Source: Myroides sp. 1354 (GTDB taxonomy: Bacteria; Bacteroidota; Bacteroidia; Flavobacteriales; Flavobacteriaceae). From it: 64,000 bases of DNA. The position numbers and the translations under genes are program-made. The DNA lies in contig NZ_JACAGN010000004.1 in the NCBI RefSeq assembly GCF_030324495.1, forward strand, positions 1 through 64,000, in the 5' to 3' direction. This document shows, piece by piece, positions 62,678-64,000 of the stretch. Positions within the stretch are counted from its first letter, which is position 1. Each line of letters begins with the position of its first letter. The notes under the pieces are model-generated. The model did not search any database. It was not told where the DNA came from and saw only the letters and a program-made list of their open reading frames with translations.

Positions 62678-64000
62678 ATGAAACATATAGATTATAACCG
62701 AAAAGACCTATCAGATCAAACGTTAGTTGAGCTGTATAAAAGGCTATTGAAACCAAGAATGATTGAAGAAAAGATGCTTATTTTAATCCGTCAAGGAAAA
62801 GTGTCGAAATGGTTTTCTGGAATTGGGCAAGAAGCAATATCGGTAGGTATTGTAGCTGCTTTAGAGAACGATGAGTATGTGTTGCCTATGCACCGTAATT
62901 TAAGTGTTTTTACCTCTAGAGATATTCCGTTGTATCGTTTGTTTTCACAATGGCAAGGAAAAGGAGAAGGTTTTACAAAAGGAAGAGATCGCTCGTTCCA
63001 CTTCGGTACACAAGAGTTTAATATCGTAGGGATGATTTCGCATTTAGGTCCACAATTAGGTGTGGCAGACGGAATCGCCTTAGCACATAAATTGCGTGAA
63101 GAAAAGAAAATTACCGCTGTATTTACAGGAGAAGGCGCAACTTCAGAAGGCGATTTTCACGAAGCCTTAAACGTAGCTTCCGTTTGGGATTTACCCGTGT
63201 TATTCGTGATTGAGAATAACGGATATGGTTTATCAACACCAACAAACGAACAATACCGTTGTGAGCATTTAGCTGATCGCGGTATTGGATATGGAATGGA
63301 AAGCCACATCATCGATGGAAATGACATCTTAGAAGTATATACAAAGATTGATGCATTGGCAAAATCAATGCGCGAAAACCCACGTCCAGTATTAGTGGAG
63401 TTCTTGACTTTTAGAAGAAGAGGACACGAAGAGGCGAGTGGTACGAAATACGTTCCACAAGAGCTAATGGACATGTGGGAGAAGAAAGATCCAGTTGAAA
63501 ATTACCGTGCTTACTTAAAAGAAATCGGTGTATTAACGGATGCTTTAGATGAGGAAATTAGAGCAGCATTCAAAAAAGAAATCGATACGGATTGGAAACG
63601 CACCCAAGAAGAGGAGCCAATCCAAGCGAATCTTGAAACAGAAATGAACGATATGTACGCGCCATTTCACTACGAACACGTAGAAGCAAGTGGGGAGATG
63701 AAGAACATTCGTTTAATTGATGCAATCTCAGAAGGATTAAAACAGTCGTTCGAGAAACATCCAGAGTTAATCATCATGGGACAAGATATTGCCGAATATG
63801 GAGGAGCGTTTAAAGTAACCGACGGATTCGTAGAGCAATTTGGCAAAGGACGTATTCGCAATACGCCAATTTGTGAGAGTTCAATCGTTTCTGCGGCCAT
63901 GGGATATTCAATCAATGGAGGAAAGGCAATTATGGAAATGCAATTTGCCGATTTCGTTTCGACTGGATTCAACCCCATTGTAAACTATTTAGCAAAAGTA
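62678..64000 (+). CDS. 2-Oxoacid dehydrogenase E1, fused alpha and beta subunits (3' end beyond window)
   Basis: Thiamine-diphosphate-dependent decarboxylase of a pyruvate or branched-chain 2-oxoacid dehydrogenase complex. The alpha part (residues 1 to about 335) has KWFSGIGQEAISVG, MHRNLSVF, the thiamine site GEGATSEGDFHEALN through IENNGYG, and RRRGHEEAS. The beta part begins near residue 345 (IRLIDAISEGL, GQDIAEYGGAFKVT, ICESSIVSAAMG, EMQFADF) and continues past base 64000; 441 codons are seen. A full-length fused protein would be about 660-700 residues. Which 2-oxoacid it uses is not settled. Confidence 0.9.
   Translation, partial: MKHIDYNRKDLSDQTLVELYKRLLKPRMIEEKMLILIRQGKVSKWFSGIGQEAISVGIVAALENDEYVLPMHRNLSVFTSRDIPLYRLFSQWQGKGEGFTKGRDRSFHFGTQEFNIVGMISHLGPQLGVADGIALAHKLREEKKITAVFTGEGATSEGDFHEALNVASVWDLPVLFVIENNGYGLSTPTNEQYRCEHLADRGIGYGMESHIIDGNDILEVYTKIDALAKSMRENPRPVLVEFLTFRRRGHEEASGTKYVPQELMDMWEKKDPVENYRAYLKEIGVLTDALDEEIRAAFKKEIDTDWKRTQEEEPIQANLETEMNDMYAPFHYEHVEASGEMKNIRLIDAISEGLKQSFEKHPELIIMGQDIAEYGGAFKVTDGFVEQFGKGRIRNTPICESSIVSAAMGYSINGGKAIMEMQFADFVSTGFNPIVNYLAKV

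Overview
The window is AT-rich DNA from a member of the Bacteroidota, almost certainly family Flavobacteriaceae; Myroides or a close relative is my best guess. This rests on a type IX secretion (T9SS) sorting domain, TTG-N20-TAnnTTTG promoters, YtxJ, DUF5606, THX, a menaquinone pathway, a T9SS-tagged PNGase F homologue and an OMP_b-brl_3-type outer-membrane receptor. No rRNA, tRNA, CRISPR array or intact insertion sequence was seen.

Layout. 1-1070: 3' end of an RHS-family gene with an Stv-like tip domain. 1255-10576: mostly housekeeping genes (DUF4197, DUF7935-like, pcrA/uvrD helicase, threonylcarbamoyl-AMP synthase, sucC, clpB, ytxJ). 10778-16132: esterase, GNAT acetyltransferase, ABC exporter, then a DUF2798-ribB-Crp/Fnr cluster. 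16875-24598: a surface locus made of a roughly 2,025-residue modular adhesin, split by a 16-bp tandem duplication, and an L-type lectin-domain protein. 24719-28090: small metabolic enzymes. 28091-29580: repeat-rich gap and a zeta-toxin-like module lying between two nearly identical terminators. 29660-33074: rdgB, def, DUF5606, mazG and an unknown secreted protein. 33190-33395: a candidate non-coding RNA. 33452-39588: outer-membrane receptor, bcp, a DUF2157-DUF4401-GDYXXLXY membrane cluster and an NlpE-like lipoprotein. 40684-43326: menA, an MBL-fold hydrolase and menC. 43396-50431: AraC regulator and a marR-led beta-oxidation operon arranged as in Bacillus fadNAE. 50709-55223: acetyltransferase, PNGase F homologue, SCO copper chaperone with a Cys-rich partner, AraC regulator. 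55450-62260: accessory stretch with a serine-hydrolase-like protein lacking its catalytic residues, several unknown secreted proteins, a Fic protein flanked by palindromic repeats, and a RAYT transposase remnant with the same repeats. 62317-64000: ribosomal protein THX and the start of a fused 2-oxoacid dehydrogenase E1.

The most unusual features are the REP-like repeat family with its RAYT remnant and 164-bp duplication (58850-62251), the 16-bp duplication that breaks the adhesin, the twin terminators around the zeta-toxin module, heptanucleotide repeats beside terminators, the candidate ncRNA, and the secreted PNGase F with all three catalytic acids. Start sites were set by eye and no database search was possible, so family names come from motif recognition.
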